Source: Caulobacter sp.
Lineage (GTDB): Bacteria > Pseudomonadota > Alphaproteobacteria > Caulobacterales > Caulobacteraceae
Length of the DNA: 64,000 nt
Assembly: GCA_030680355.1 (NCBI GenBank)
Contig: JAUXVF010000028.1
Location: 236,321-300,320, forward strand
Direction of reading: 5' to 3'
Shown here: positions 46,839 to 56,849 of the stretch, piece after piece
Layout of the letters: each line of letters starts with the position of its first letter
Position numbering within the stretch: position 1 is the first letter of the stretch
Notes under the pieces: model-generated
Database searches by the model: none
What the model was told of the DNA's origin: nothing
What the model saw: the letters and a program-made list of their open reading frames with translations, nothing else
Program-made: the position numbers and the translations under genes

Positions 46839-47295
46839 AGGCTCGGGCCGTCAGGCCCCGTCCGCGACCGGCCATCCCCTGCCCCGCCCTGACCAACCGC
46901 CCCTGATCGGGCCTCGGCGGCGCCAGACGCCGCATCACTTCCGTCAGCCGTGCGGTCAGGGACGAATCCTCCAGCGCGAACCGGAACCAGGCCGCCTCAT
47001 CGGGGCGGCTCTGCATGTGCAGCATGGCCTGGGGCGCCCAGTCCGGCTCCAGCCGGGTGGTCGGCAACAGATGCAGCAGCCAGTCGCCGCGCGCGCTGGC
47101 GACCGCCGCCGCCAGGCCGCCGGTCACGATCCTGGCTCCGGCCTCCTCGGCGATCTCCAGGGTGGCGTCGGTCGAGCCGCCGTCGGCGAGAATGACCTCG
47201 CCGACGATGGCGTCCACCGCCGCCGGCACCAGGGCGGCCAGGCAGACGGGCAGACGGCGGGCGCTGTTCAGGGTCGGGACGATGACGGTGATCAT
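46813..47295 (-). pseudogene. Truncated family 2 glycosyltransferase
   Basis: 160 residues. The nucleotide-sugar domain starts normally, MITVIVPTLNSARRLPVCLAAL, with the ILADGGSTDATLEIAEEAGA motif, close to the TIGR04283-type transferases of about 220 residues. After PRPDQGRLVRAG, where relatives have a GDQG block and an essential C-terminal part, the frame turns into unrelated Arg/Gly-rich residues and stops inside the end of the transglycosylase gene. The missing segment is not present in other frames, so it is a 3' deletion. Probably non-functional, but expression cannot be excluded. Confidence 0.65.
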
Positions 47296-47375
47296 CACGG
47301 CATCAAGCCCGCCGGCGCGCCAGGGTCAATGGACCGGAGACGGTTCGCCGCGACGGTCCTGGCGGGAGCCCGGAA

Positions 47376-48584
47376 TCAGACCTCGGCGGGGATGGCGAAA
47401 ACCACGATGACGACGGCCAGCAGAACGCCGCCCGCGAACAGCAGCGCCCGCCAAAACCGCTTCTGACGCCAGGCGGACCAGGCGGCCTGGGCCGACTGAA
47501 GGGCGTAGTAGGCGACGAACACCTGCGAGGCCCAGGTGACGATCTGATAGATGTCGGCCGTCCAGGTGATGACGATCGCCGCGGCCGCGGTGATGGCGTT
47601 GCCGATATTGACCGGGATCCGCCGGTTCAGGCTTTCCGAGACCAGGCCGCCGGCGCCGTTGGTGTCGGCCACCGCCGCCGACAGCTGCGAGGCCAGCGCC
47701 GCCAGGATGATCATCGGGGCCAGCGCCAGGCCCAGCGGGGCCAGCATGTCGATGATCGCCGTCGCCTCCGCCGCCGGCTCCTGTCGGGTGAAATAGGCGG
47801 TGATCAGCAGCATGAAGACCAGATAGATGCCGGTGGCGATGAGCTGGGCCCAGCGCATGGTCCTGACCCGCGTCGGCGCGTCATAGGCGTCGCCGAGATA
47901 GCGCGAGGTCTCGAACCCCTGCACCAGGATCACCAGACCCAGCAGGATGCGCAGCTCCGTCAGCCCGTGGGGGTGGTCCGGCGCATGCCAGGCGAAGGTC
48001 CCCGCCTTCAGCGACAACAGGCTGGCGAGGATCAGGGCTGCGAACAGGCCGGCGATCACCGACAGTTTCAGCCCCACCGCCCCGACCTCGAGCCGCTCCA
48101 GGGCCTTGAGCCCGCCCAGCAGGCCGATGACGCCGACGCCGCCGATGACGACCGTGGCGGTCACCCTGACCCAGAACGGATCGGTGACGGCGCCCAGACG
48201 CAGGCCGAAGGCCGCGAACAGGTTCAGGTAGTAGGCGACCGACACGAAATAGGCGAGCGACAGCGCCAGCTGCGAGGCCCGCTCGATCCACCGCACCCCG
48301 GCCGATGGCGCATCGTCCAGCTCCGGCTCGACATGGACGATGTTGTGCCGGATCGCCTCGCCAAACAGATAGCCGGCCGCGCACAGGCCGAGCATGGCCA
48401 GCCAGGCCAACCGCCCCGCCGCCAGCGACAGGATCGGACCGGCGATCAGGAAGCCCGAGCCGATGATCGAGGCCAGCGGCGTCACCGTGGCGCGCCAGTT
48501 GACCGCTCCAAGCAGCCTGGGCTGGAAGAAGACCCCCGCCGCCAGAAGGGAAACCGCCACCAGGACGACGCTCGTGATCGTCAC
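47376..48584 (-). CDS. Amino-acid-permease-like membrane protein
   Basis: 402-residue protein with about eleven hydrophobic segments. GSGFLIAGPILSLAAG near the N-terminus and the GFETSRYLGDAYDAPTRV turn resemble the APC (amino acid-polyamine-organocation) superfamily. No substrate residues recognised. GTG start at 48584. Divergent from the radical SAM gene. Confidence 0.75.
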   Translation of the reverse strand: MTITSVVLVAVSLLAAGVFFQPRLLGAVNWRATVTPLASIIGSGFLIAGPILSLAAGRLAWLAMLGLCAAGYLFGEAIRHNIVHVEPELDDAPSAGVRWIERASQLALSLAYFVSVAYYLNLFAAFGLRLGAVTDPFWVRVTATVVIGGVGVIGLLGGLKALERLEVGAVGLKLSVIAGLFAALILASLLSLKAGTFAWHAPDHPHGLTELRILLGLVILVQGFETSRYLGDAYDAPTRVRTMRWAQLIATGIYLVFMLLITAYFTRQEPAAEATAIIDMLAPLGLALAPMIILAALASQLSAAVADTNGAGGLVSESLNRRIPVNIGNAITAAAAIVITWTADIYQIVTWASQVFVAYYALQSAQAAWSAWRQKRFWRALLFAGGVLLAVVIVVFAIPAEV

Positions 48585-48704
48585 GCGGCCGTCCTCGGGC
48601 CGGGCGATGATGGGGTGGAAACGCTCATGACCGGCATCAACCGCGCTCGCCCGCCCGGGTCAAGAGTTCTTGTTTTGTTCCCGGCCCTGGCGCAAGATGG
48701 CGAC

Positions 48705-49802
48705 ATGGCCAATCCCTCCCCTCCGCTGGTCAAAGGCCGCGGCGCCCGCAGCAACGCCAGCGGCCGGTTCAACGCCCGCGCCAGCGAGGCGTTCGACGAC
48801 GGCTGGACTGTCGAGGACCCGCAGCCGCAACAGCTGAAGACCGTGGTCCTGCCGGACAAGGCCAAAACCATCATCACCCGCAACACCAGCCCCGACATCG
48901 GCTTTGACCGGTCGATCAATCCGTATCGAGGGTGCGAGCACGGCTGCATCTACTGTTTCGCCCGGCCCAATCACGCCTTCCTCGGCCTGTCGCCGGGACT
49001 GGATTTCGAGTCGAAGCTGTTCTTCAAGCCGGAGGCGGCGACGCTGCTGACCGCTGAACTGTCGAAGAAGGGCTATACGCCCCGGCCGATCCAGATCGGC
49101 GCCGACACCGACCCCTACCAGCCGCTGGAGCGAAAGCTGCGGGTGACGCGGCAGGTGCTCGAGGTGCTGCAGCGGTTCAACCACCCCCTGACCCTGCTGA
49201 CCAAGTCCAGCCTGATCTCGAGGGACACCGACATCCTGGGCGCCATGGGGCGGCAGGGCCTGGCGAGGGCGGCGGTGTCGATCACCAGCCTAGACCGGGG
49301 TCTGGCGCGCAGCATGGAGCCGCGGGCGGCGACGCCCCAGCGACGGCTGGAGGCGGTGCGGCGGCTGACCGACGCCGGCTGTCCGGTGACGGTGATGTTC
49401 GCGCCGGTCATTCCCGGTCTCAACGACCATGAACTGGAAGCGGTGCTGGAGGCCTCGGCCGCGGCCGGGGCGACGGCGGCCTCCTGGGTCATGCTGCGGC
49501 TGCCGCTTGAGATCGGCGATCTGTTCCAGGAATGGCTGGCCAGCGACCATCCCGACCGCGCCAGCCGGGTCATGTCGCTGGTCCGCCAGACCCGGCGCGG
49601 CAAGACCTACACCGCCGAATGGAGCGTGCGCGGGCGCGGTGAAGGCCCGATCGCCGCGCTGGTCGCCCGACGGTTCGAGGTCGCCCGCAAGCGCTTTGGC
49701 CTGGACGCCCCCCGGGTCGAGCTGGACCTGACCCGGTTCCGGGTTCCGCCAAGGGCCGGCGACCAGCTGGATATGTTCGGCAGTAACGGCCCTAGCGGGT
49801 GA
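48705..49802 (+). CDS. Radical SAM protein, PA0069 family
   Basis: 365-residue radical SAM enzyme with the cluster motif C77-EHG-C81-IY-C84 and the family stretches TSPDIGFDRSINPYRGCEHG and PIQIGADTDPYQPLE. The PA0069/SplB-like family is linked to DNA photoproduct lyase-type or unknown chemistry; substrate not established. Its last 11 bases overlap the convergent methyltransferase gene. Confidence 0.88.
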   Translation: MANPSPPLVKGRGARSNASGRFNARASEAFDDGWTVEDPQPQQLKTVVLPDKAKTIITRNTSPDIGFDRSINPYRGCEHGCIYCFARPNHAFLGLSPGLDFESKLFFKPEAATLLTAELSKKGYTPRPIQIGADTDPYQPLERKLRVTRQVLEVLQRFNHPLTLLTKSSLISRDTDILGAMGRQGLARAAVSITSLDRGLARSMEPRAATPQRRLEAVRRLTDAGCPVTVMFAPVIPGLNDHELEAVLEASAAAGATAASWVMLRLPLEIGDLFQEWLASDHPDRASRVMSLVRQTRRGKTYTAEWSVRGRGEGPIAALVARRFEVARKRFGLDAPRVELDLTRFRVPPRAGDQLDMFGSNGPSG

Positions 49803-51030
49803 ACACCCCGACCAGCTCAACGTGCGGCGACCAGAGAAACTGGTCGACCGGCAGCACCCGCTCAAGCGTGAAGCCGGCCTCGACCAGCACCTTGGCGTCG
49901 CGGGCGAAGGTGACCGGGTTGCAGGAGATGCTGATGACCTTGGCGACCTTGCTGCGACCGATTTCGCCGCACTGTTCAAAGGCGCCGGCGCGCGGCGGAT
50001 CGAGCACCACCGTGTCGATCTTGGCCAAGTCCTGCGACAGATAGGGTCGGCGGGACAGATCGCGGGCCTCGACCGTGATCGGCTTGATGCCGGCGGCGCT
50101 GGCGGTGGCGGCGCGCAGGACGGCCACGGCGGGCGCGGCGGAGTCGGCGGCCAGCACCGGAGCCAGGGCGGCCAGGCGGAAGGTGAAGGTGCCCACGCCA
50201 CAATAGAGGTCAGCGATGCGACGCGCGCCCGCCGCCGCCTCGACGGCGAAGGCGGCCATCGCCGCCTCGGCCTGGGGAACCGCCTGCAGAAAGGATCCGG
50301 GCGGCAGGGCGACCATGGCCGGCCCCAGCCGGACCATCGGTTGACGCGCCTGATAGACGACCTCGCCGGCCAGGGTCACTCGGGCCATGTCGCCGGCGGC
50401 CGCGGCCTCGGCGGCGCGCATGCGGGCGTCAGCCGAGAGGCCGCCGCTCTTGCGCTCGACGCCGGTGACGTCGACGTCCAGGCCGGTCGCCGTCAGGGTG
50501 ACGTGCAGGGTCGGCGCTGACTTGGGGTGTTCGAGAAAGGGTCTGGCCAGCCGGCGCAGGGCCGGCAGCGCCACCACCAGCCGCGGGTCGGCGATGACGC
50601 AGGTGTCGATTTCGACCAGCGACCAGCTGCGCCGCTCCTTGAAGCCCAGCTTGGCCCCGCCCTTGCCGCCGCGGGCATGGAGGGCCAGCCGCCGGCGCGA
50701 GCCGGGCGGCGAGGCGAAGGTCGGCAGGATCTCGGTCTCGATATGCTCATGGCTGAGCGCCGTGCGCACCAGGTCGCCCTTCCAGGTCAGATAGGGCTCG
50801 GCCTGCCAGTGCTGCAGGGAACAGCCGCCACAGGTTCCGAAATGCGGACAGGGCGGGGCGACGCGCTCGGGACTGGCCACGACCAGATCGACCATCTCGG
50901 CCCGCGAGCCCTCGCGACGAACGCGCACCTGCTCGCCGCCCAGGGTCAGGGGCACGAACACAGGCCCCGGCGCCAGGCCGTCGCCCTGGGCTCCCACGCC
51001 CGTGATCGTCATCTCGTCAAGTTCGGCCAA
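49792..51030 (-). CDS. RNA m5U methyltransferase (RlmD/TrmA type)
   Basis: 412-residue class I SAM methyltransferase. An N-terminal TRAM-like domain (1-50), Fe-S cysteines C61-x5-C67-x2-C70 (CPHFGTCGGCSLQHW), SAM motif DLYCGVGTF and catalytic Cys in SISCNP. The family makes m5U in 23S rRNA or tRNA; the exact site cannot be told. Linked to tlyA in many alphaproteobacteria, here separated by the glycine-zipper gene. Confidence 0.88.
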   Translation of the reverse strand: MAELDEMTITGVGAQGDGLAPGPVFVPLTLGGEQVRVRREGSRAEMVDLVVASPERVAPPCPHFGTCGGCSLQHWQAEPYLTWKGDLVRTALSHEHIETEILPTFASPPGSRRRLALHARGGKGGAKLGFKERRSWSLVEIDTCVIADPRLVVALPALRRLARPFLEHPKSAPTLHVTLTATGLDVDVTGVERKSGGLSADARMRAAEAAAAGDMARVTLAGEVVYQARQPMVRLGPAMVALPPGSFLQAVPQAEAAMAAFAVEAAAGARRIADLYCGVGTFTFRLAALAPVLAADSAAPAVAVLRAATASAAGIKPITVEARDLSRRPYLSQDLAKIDTVVLDPPRAGAFEQCGEIGRSKVAKVISISCNPVTFARDAKVLVEAGFTLERVLPVDQFLWSPHVELVGVFTR

Positions 51031-51280
51031 GCCGGTCTCCCATGGAACACTCCGCTCCCGTTATCATTGTTAGGGCGTGACATGGCCGCCAATCGCGCGC
51101 GCACGATGAACGAAGATGAACGGGCTGCTCAACCACCGTTCAGGAAACCGGCGCCATCTTGAAGCCATCAACGGCGACAAGAATTCGCCCTGAGAGCGAA
51201 AATGACGACCTGCGCGCTGAGTCCGGCCCTTGCCAAGGCCGGCGCCGCTCCCAGGGCAACGAGGACAAGGGAGAGCCACC

Positions 51281-51919
51281 ATGAACACCCAATCCATTCT
51301 GAGCCGAGGCCTCGCGGGTCTCGCCGCCACGGCCCTGGTCGCCGGCATGGCCGCGATCCCGGCCGCCGCTTCCGCCCAGCCCTACCCCGCGACCGGCGGC
51401 GCCTATGGCAGTGGCTACGGCGGCGGATACAGCTACGACGCCTGCCAGCGCGCGCAGACCAACCGCGGCACGGGCGGCGCTCTGGTCGGCGCGGGCCTCG
51501 GCGCCCTGGCCGGATCGAACGTCGCCTCCCGCGGCGCCCGCACCGAAGGCGCGGTCCTGGGCGGCATTCTCGGCGCGGTGATCGGCGCCAATGTCGGCAA
51601 CCGCTCGGCCGCCTGCGAACCGGGGACCTACCAGCAGGGCTACGGCCAGCCGCCGCAGGACGGCTATGTTCAGGGCGGCTATGACGGCTATGCGGGCGGC
51701 AACGACGGCTACCAGCAGGGCTCCTATTACGACGAGGGCTACGCCGGCGGCTACGCGGGCGGTTACGCCGGCGGCTACGCTCGTCCGGTCGCCGACGCCC
51801 CGGCCGCCGACGGCTGCACCCTGGCGGAAAGCCCGATCTATTTGCCTGACGGCCGCGTCCAGAAGCGTTTCGTGCGCGTCTGCCGCGACGCCAGCGGCAA
51901 CTACCAGGTCGTCGACTAA
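51281..51919 (+). CDS. Glycine-zipper surface protein
   Basis: 212-residue exported protein: signal peptide to about residue 33, a glycine-zipper 2TM domain (GGALVGAGLGALAGSNV; LGGILGAVIGANVG), then a Gly/Tyr-rich repeat zone (YAGGYAGGYAGGY) and a C-terminal conserved block with two Cys (DGCTLAESPIYLPDG; RVCRDASGNYQVVD). Associated with the outer membrane or periplasm; function unknown. ATG 51281 follows AGGGAGAG. Confidence 0.85.
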   Translation: MNTQSILSRGLAGLAATALVAGMAAIPAAASAQPYPATGGAYGSGYGGGYSYDACQRAQTNRGTGGALVGAGLGALAGSNVASRGARTEGAVLGGILGAVIGANVGNRSAACEPGTYQQGYGQPPQDGYVQGGYDGYAGGNDGYQQGSYYDEGYAGGYAGGYAGGYARPVADAPAADGCTLAESPIYLPDGRVQKRFVRVCRDASGNYQVVD

Positions 51920-51942
51920 ACGATCAGCGACCTCTGTGAGGA

Positions 51943-51973
51943 AGGCCGTCCGTTCCCCACGGGCGGCCTTTTT
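51943..51973 (+). terminator. Terminator of glycine-zipper gene
   Basis: AGGCCGTCCGT (51943-51953) pairs with ACGGGCGGCCT near 51959-51969 with one mismatch, followed by TTTTTC. It overlaps the end of tlyA on the other strand. Confidence 0.83.
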
Positions 51974-52708
51974 CTATGGGCCCTTGCGCGCCCAGAGGAG
52001 GAATTCGTGGTTGCCGTCACCGCCGGTGATCGGACTGTCGGCGGTCTCGCGAACCGTCCAGCCCTTACCCGTCAGCCAGTCGGCGACCGCGGTCAGGGTC
52101 GCCTGACGCACCGCGGGGTCCTTGACCAGTCCGCCCTTGCCGACATGGTCGCGGCCGGCCTCGAATTGCGGTTTGACCAGGGTCACCAGATCAGCGCCCG
52201 ACCCGGCGAGCGCCAGCGCCGCCGGCAGGACCTTGGCCAGGCCAATGAAACTGACATCACTGACGATCAGATCGGGCGGCGTCTGGATCAGGTTCGGCCC
52301 CAGCGTCCGGGCGTCGGTCCCCGAAAGATCCACGACCCGGGGATCGGACCGCAGCCGCGCATGCAGCTGATCGCGCCCCACATCAACGGCGAAGACCCGC
52401 GCCGCGCCCCGGCTCAGGCAGACCTCGGTGAAGCCGCCGGTCGAGGCCCCGACGTCAAGAACGGTGCGCCCCTCGACAGGGACGGGCCACAGGGTCAGGG
52501 CGTGGTCCAGCTTCAGGCCGCCGCGCCCGACCCAGGGATGGGCCGGTTCGGCGGCGATCTCGGCGGTCTCCTCGACCGGTTCCGAAGGCTTGATGATGAC
52601 CCGGCCATCGACGGTCACGCCCCCGCCGGCGATCGCCGCCTGGGCTCTGGCCCGGCTGTCGAACAGGCCGCGCTCGACCAGCAGCAGATCGATGCGCCGG
52701 CGCGGCAT
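51974..52708 (-). CDS. tlyA: TlyA family rRNA 2'-O-methyltransferase
   Basis: 244-residue protein: S4 RNA-binding domain 1-65 (RIDLLLVERGLFDSRARAQAA), then a RrmJ-like methyltransferase domain with VLDVGASTGGFTEV (SAM motif I) and the catalytic Lys-Asp-Lys-Glu set (DVSFI, VKPQFEAG, NHEFLLW). Methylates 16S and 23S rRNA cytidines and sensitises to capreomycin. 5 bases downstream of glpK. Confidence 0.93.
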   Translation of the reverse strand: MPRRRIDLLLVERGLFDSRARAQAAIAGGGVTVDGRVIIKPSEPVEETAEIAAEPAHPWVGRGGLKLDHALTLWPVPVEGRTVLDVGASTGGFTEVCLSRGAARVFAVDVGRDQLHARLRSDPRVVDLSGTDARTLGPNLIQTPPDLIVSDVSFIGLAKVLPAALALAGSGADLVTLVKPQFEAGRDHVGKGGLVKDPAVRQATLTAVADWLTGKGWTVRETADSPITGGDGNHEFLLWARKGP

Positions 52709-52713
52709 GGCCG

Positions 52714-54207
52714 CTAGGACCGCACGCGGGGAACCGCGTCCAGCCAGCGCGCATAGGCGGCCTCGCGCCGGTGGGGATCATCGACGGGCGTCAGCCCCTC
52801 GGCGGCCGGTCGCGCCTTGGCCGCGTCCTCAATGCTGGCGTAGACGCCGGCGCCGAGGCCCGCGAACAGCGCCGCGCCCAGGGCGGTGGTCTCCTGATAG
52901 CTGGCCGGCCACACGGTCATATTGGTCAGGTCCGCCAGCCGCTGGGCGAACCAGCCGCTCTGGGACATGCCGCCGTCGATGCGCAGCTCGGCGCTCTTGC
53001 CGAAGGCCTTTGGCGCATCGGCCCGCATGGCTTCGACCAGGTCACGGGTCTGGAGGGCGCAGGCGTCGAACGTGGCCGCGGCGATCTCGGCCAGGCCGGC
53101 GTCGCGGGTCAGGCCGAAGATCGCCCCCCGGGCCCCGGAGTCCCACCAGGGCGCGCCAAGGCCGGTAAAGGCGGGCACCACGACCACGCCGCTGTCGGGT
53201 TTGGCCGTCCGGGCCAGGGCTTCAGCGGCCGCCGGTCCGCCGGCCAGGCCCAGACCCTCGCCAAGCCACTGGATCGCGGCCCCGGCGATGAAGATCGAGC
53301 CCTCAAGGGCGTAGGTGGTCCGGCCGGCGACCCGCGCGGCCACCGTGGTCAGCAGCCGCGAGCGGCTGTGCGCCTTCTGCTCGCCGGTGTTGAGCAGCAG
53401 GAAACAGCCGGTGCCATAGGTCGCCTTCATCTCGCCGGGATGCACGCAGCCCTGCCCCATCAACGCCGCCTGCTGATCGCCGGCGACGCCCGTGATCGGG
53501 ATCGCGCGACCAAGAAGGTCGGGCAGCGTCTGGCCAAAGTCGGCCGCGCAATCGAGCACCCTGGGCAACAGGATCGCCGGCACGTTGAAGATTTCCAGCA
53601 TTTCCGGGGACCAGACCTGGGCGCCGATATCAAACAGCAGGGTGCGGGAGGCGTTGGTCGCGTCGGTGACATGCGATCCGCCGCCGGTCAGTTTCCAGAT
53701 CAGCCAGGTGTCGATCGTGCCACACAGCAGATGACCCTGCTCGGCGCGGTCGCGCGCGCCCTCCACGTTATCGAGGATCCAGGCGATCTTGGTCCCGGAG
53801 AAATAGGGATCGAGCAGAAGGCCGGTGACTTCGGTCACCCGTTCCTCGGCCCCGGCCTTGACCAGACGCTCGCAGGTCGGCGCGGTGCGCCGGTCCTGCC
53901 AGACGATGGCCGGATGGATCGGCCGACCGGTGTCCCGATCCCAGACGACGACCGTCTCGCGCTGGTTGGTGATGCCCATCGCGACGACATCGGCGACAGG
54001 CCGGCCGCATTTTTCCACCGCCTCGCGCATCACCTCGACCGCGGAGGTCCAGATTTCCTCGGCGTCATGCTCGACCCAGCCGTCGCCCGGATAGCTTTGG
54101 CGCAGCGGACGGCTGGCGGTCGCGACGGCTCGCCCGCCCGCATCGAACAGGATGGCCCGTGTACTGGTTGTGCCCTGGTCGAGCGCAAGAATCAGCGGAT
54201 CGGTCAT
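52714..54207 (-). CDS. glpK: Glycerol kinase
   Basis: 497-residue FGGY-family kinase phosphorylating glycerol. MTDPLILALDQGTTSTRAIL opens the protein, NQRETVVVWDRDTGRP and GALFAGLGAGVYAS follow, and PSDGGMSQ-like RIDGGMSQSGW marks the C-terminal signature. ATG 54207 is chosen over an upstream start 16 codons earlier. glpF and glpD are not present in the window. Confidence 0.96.
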   Translation of the reverse strand: MTDPLILALDQGTTSTRAILFDAGGRAVATASRPLRQSYPGDGWVEHDAEEIWTSAVEVMREAVEKCGRPVADVVAMGITNQRETVVVWDRDTGRPIHPAIVWQDRRTAPTCERLVKAGAEERVTEVTGLLLDPYFSGTKIAWILDNVEGARDRAEQGHLLCGTIDTWLIWKLTGGGSHVTDATNASRTLLFDIGAQVWSPEMLEIFNVPAILLPRVLDCAADFGQTLPDLLGRAIPITGVAGDQQAALMGQGCVHPGEMKATYGTGCFLLLNTGEQKAHSRSRLLTTVAARVAGRTTYALEGSIFIAGAAIQWLGEGLGLAGGPAAAEALARTAKPDSGVVVVPAFTGLGAPWWDSGARGAIFGLTRDAGLAEIAAATFDACALQTRDLVEAMRADAPKAFGKSAELRIDGGMSQSGWFAQRLADLTNMTVWPASYQETTALGAALFAGLGAGVYASIEDAAKARPAAEGLTPVDDPHRREAAYARWLDAVPRVRS

Positions 54208-54306
54208 GCGATTCGATTCCCCCTCGTCATCGCAGTGGTTTAAGCATGTTTTCACAGGCTGGGCGCAGGGTCATGCCCTGCCCGAACTTCGGGAACTGGA
54301 TCACTC

Positions 54307-55419
54307 GTGACCATCGCCGTCGAAGCCGCCGATTTATTGAAGCTCGCCAAGAGCCGGCGGCCGGTCGACCGTGAGCAGCTGCTCGCCGCGATCATCACCC
54401 TCTGCGACAAGGCCGAGCTCGACGAGATCACCCAGCCCGACGTGCGCGACCTGGTCGGGGCGGTGTTCATGACCCTGGTGGCCGAAGCTGAGCAGGACAT
54501 CCGGCGACGCCTCGCCGAAAAGATCGCGCCCGCGCCCTGGGCGCCCGCCGCCCTCATCAACGTTCTGGCGCTCGACGACATCGAAATCGCCGGCCCGGTC
54601 ATCGCGGCCAGTCCGGTCCTGCAGGATCACGACCTGATCCGGTTGCTGGTCGAGGCGACGCTCGATCACCAGATCGCCATCGCCCGCCGCGGGCGGCTGA
54701 GCGCGCCGGTGGTCGAGGCCATCCTGCGACAGGAAGAACCGGCCGTGCTGACGGCCCTGGCCGCGAACGACACGGCCGAGGTCTCGGCCTCCGCCATGGA
54801 CCGAATGGTCGAACAGTCCCGCCAGGTCGCGGCCATGCGCTCGCCGCTGGCCCGCCATCCGCGCCTGTCGTCCGATCTCGCCCAACGCCTCTATCTGTGG
54901 GTCGGGCAGTCGCTGCGCTCGGCGCTGATCGACCGTTTCCGGCTCGACCCCGCTGAACTGGAGGCGGCCCTCGCCCTGACCGTGCGGGAAGCCCACGCCG
55001 CGATCGACAGTCTGCCGCCGTCCCAGGCCCGCTCCGACGCCGAACGCGAAGCGCTCGAAGCCCGGCTGGTCGACAAGCTGAATGACGCCGGCCAGCTGCG
55101 ACCCAGCTACCTGCTGCGGGCCCTCCGCGAAGGTCGCCTGACCCTGTTCGTCACGGCCATCGCCCGCCTGGGCGGCTTCGAGACCGACCACATCCGGCGA
55201 GCTATCGACAGCGACCGGCCCGAACTTCTGGCTCTGGCCTGCGCCGCCATCGGCGTCGACAGGGGGGCCTTCCCCACCATTCTCGAGGCGGTGCGCGAGC
55301 TCAATCAGAACCGCCCCGGCGGCGGGGCGGAAGCCGGCCGCCGGGCCACCGGCGCCTTCAGCCCCTTCGACCCCGACATCGCCGGCATGGCCTTCCGCAA
55401 GGCCGTGTCGACCGTTTGA
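54307..55419 (+). CDS. DUF2336 protein 1
   Basis: 370-residue helical HEAT-like repeat protein of the DUF2336 family, common in Caulobacterales and other alphaproteobacteria. Repeating units of about 35 residues, for example [20 protein letters not shown] and [24 protein letters not shown] start 54307. A second, weakly similar DUF2336 protein lies at 57669. No biochemical function is known. Confidence 0.85.
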   Translation: MTIAVEAADLLKLAKSRRPVDREQLLAAIITLCDKAELDEITQPDVRDLVGAVFMTLVAEAEQDIRRRLAEKIAPAPWAPAALINVLALDDIEIAGPVIAASPVLQDHDLIRLLVEATLDHQIAIARRGRLSAPVVEAILRQEEPAVLTALAANDTAEVSASAMDRMVEQSRQVAAMRSPLARHPRLSSDLAQRLYLWVGQSLRSALIDRFRLDPAELEAALALTVREAHAAIDSLPPSQARSDAEREALEARLVDKLNDAGQLRPSYLLRALREGRLTLFVTAIARLGGFETDHIRRAIDSDRPELLALACAAIGVDRGAFPTILEAVRELNQNRPGGGAEAGRRATGAFSPFDPDIAGMAFRKAVSTV

Positions 55420-55453
55420 CAAGGCCCGCGGCATAAGGCCTTGCTGGCCGGAC

Positions 55454-56233
55454 ATGTTCAGTTCCAAGCCGCACACCTCCCGCATCGCCTTCGTCGCCAG
55501 CGACCGCCCCGAAGCCCAGGAGGCGAAAGCCCGGCTGATCGAGCGCTATGGCGACGCCGGAACCAACGCCCAGGTTATCGTGGCCCTGGGCGGCGACGGT
55601 TTCATGCTTGAAACGCTGCACGGCACCCTGGCGGAAGGCAAACCGATCTACGGGATGAACCGCGGCTCGGTCGGTTTTCTGATGAACGAGTACAGCGAGG
55701 ACGGGCTGCTGGACCGGATCAACCTCGCCGAGCGGGCCGTGATCCATCCGCTGGCGATGGTGGCCATCGATTCCAAACGCAAACAGCATCGCGCCCTGGC
55801 CATCAACGAGGTGTCGCTGCTGCGTCAAACCCGTCAGACCGCCAAACTTCGCATCTCCATCGACGGCAAGGTGCGGATGGCCGAGCTGGTCTGCGACGGG
55901 GCGCTGGTGTCCACGCCGGCCGGCTCGACGGCCTATAATCTGTCGGCGCACGGTCCGATCATTCCGCTCGACGCCAAGGTCATGGCCCTGACCCCGATCA
56001 GCGCCTTCCGGCCACGGCGCTGGCGCGGCGCCCTGCTGCCGCACACGGCCCGCGTGACCTTCGAGATCCTCGAAGCCCACAAGCGACCGGTCAGCGCCGT
56101 CGCCGACAATGTCGAGGTGCGCGACGTGCTCGAGGTTCATGTCTCGGAAGATCGGGCCGTCAGCCTGGCGATGCTGTTCGACGCCGGGCGCAGCTTTGAG
56201 GAGCGGGTTCTGGCCGAACAGTTTTCCGCCTGA
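55454..56233 (+). CDS. nadK: NAD kinase
   Basis: 259-residue ATP-NAD kinase making NADP+. The Gly-rich motif [13 protein letters not shown] is at 41-53, followed by [13 protein letters not shown] and the NE/D motif [15 protein letters not shown]. Short N-terminal region, typical of alphaproteobacteria. Located 34 bases after the DUF2336 gene, so probably co-transcribed. Confidence 0.94.
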   Translation: MFSSKPHTSRIAFVASDRPEAQEAKARLIERYGDAGTNAQVIVALGGDGFMLETLHGTLAEGKPIYGMNRGSVGFLMNEYSEDGLLDRINLAERAVIHPLAMVAIDSKRKQHRALAINEVSLLRQTRQTAKLRISIDGKVRMAELVCDGALVSTPAGSTAYNLSAHGPIIPLDAKVMALTPISAFRPRRWRGALLPHTARVTFEILEAHKRPVSAVADNVEVRDVLEVHVSEDRAVSLAMLFDAGRSFEERVLAEQFSA

Positions 56234-56330
56234 TGCGACGTACCGCCGCAGAAACCTGAAATCGCCGTCTCACCCGTTGTTAACCCCTTGTCCCTAGGTT
56301 GAGCCTTGTAAACGCCAAGGGAGGCGACGC

Positions 56331-56813
56331 GTGAGCGACAATCCGACTGTCCAGATGATCCAGGCCCCGAACACCCTTCGACTGAAGGTTGGGGGCAGGC
56401 TCGGAGGCATTGACGCCGCGGCGATCGCCAAGGCCGAAGCCGCACTTAAAAGCCTCTCGGGCAATTTCGCCGAATGGCTGGACGACGAGCTCGTCAAGCT
56501 CGAGGCGGCCCGACAGCGAATTCGCACCGAAGGGCTCAATGTCGAGACGGCCGAGGCGCTGTATCTGCGCGCCCACGACCTCAAGGGCCTTGGCGCGACC
56601 TATGAATTCCCGCTGGTCACGCGCATCGCCGGCTCGCTGTGCAAGCTGATCGACGATCCCGAATCCCGCATGGACGCGCCGATGTTCCTCGTCGACGCCC
56701 ATATCGACGGCATCAACGCCTCGGTCCGCGGAAACATCCGCACCGACGACCATCCGGTGGGCCGCAAACTCGTCGAAGAGCTCGAAGGCCGGGTCGCCAA
56801 ACTGGCCGCCTGA
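56331..56813 (+). CDS. Hpt domain protein
   Basis: 160-residue stand-alone histidine phosphotransfer protein. The phospho-acceptor is His82 in RAHDLKGLGATYEFP, inside a four-helix Hpt domain. GTG 56331 is preceded by AAGGGAGG. It could shuttle phosphate from the hybrid kinases at 35853 or 58949 to an unlinked response regulator. No regulator gene adjoins it. Confidence 0.83.
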   Translation: MSDNPTVQMIQAPNTLRLKVGGRLGGIDAAAIAKAEAALKSLSGNFAEWLDDELVKLEAARQRIRTEGLNVETAEALYLRAHDLKGLGATYEFPLVTRIAGSLCKLIDDPESRMDAPMFLVDAHIDGINASVRGNIRTDDHPVGRKLVEELEGRVAKLAA

Positions 56814-56849
56814 GCCCGCTGACGGCCGCGCCGACGTCTGGTGCGGCCG

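Noticed and set aside
51031..51280. Possible small gene or EcfG-type promoter before the glycine-zipper gene
   Set aside because: A GGAAC is followed by CGTT at only 10 bases rather than 16-17, and open frames there lack ribosome sites.
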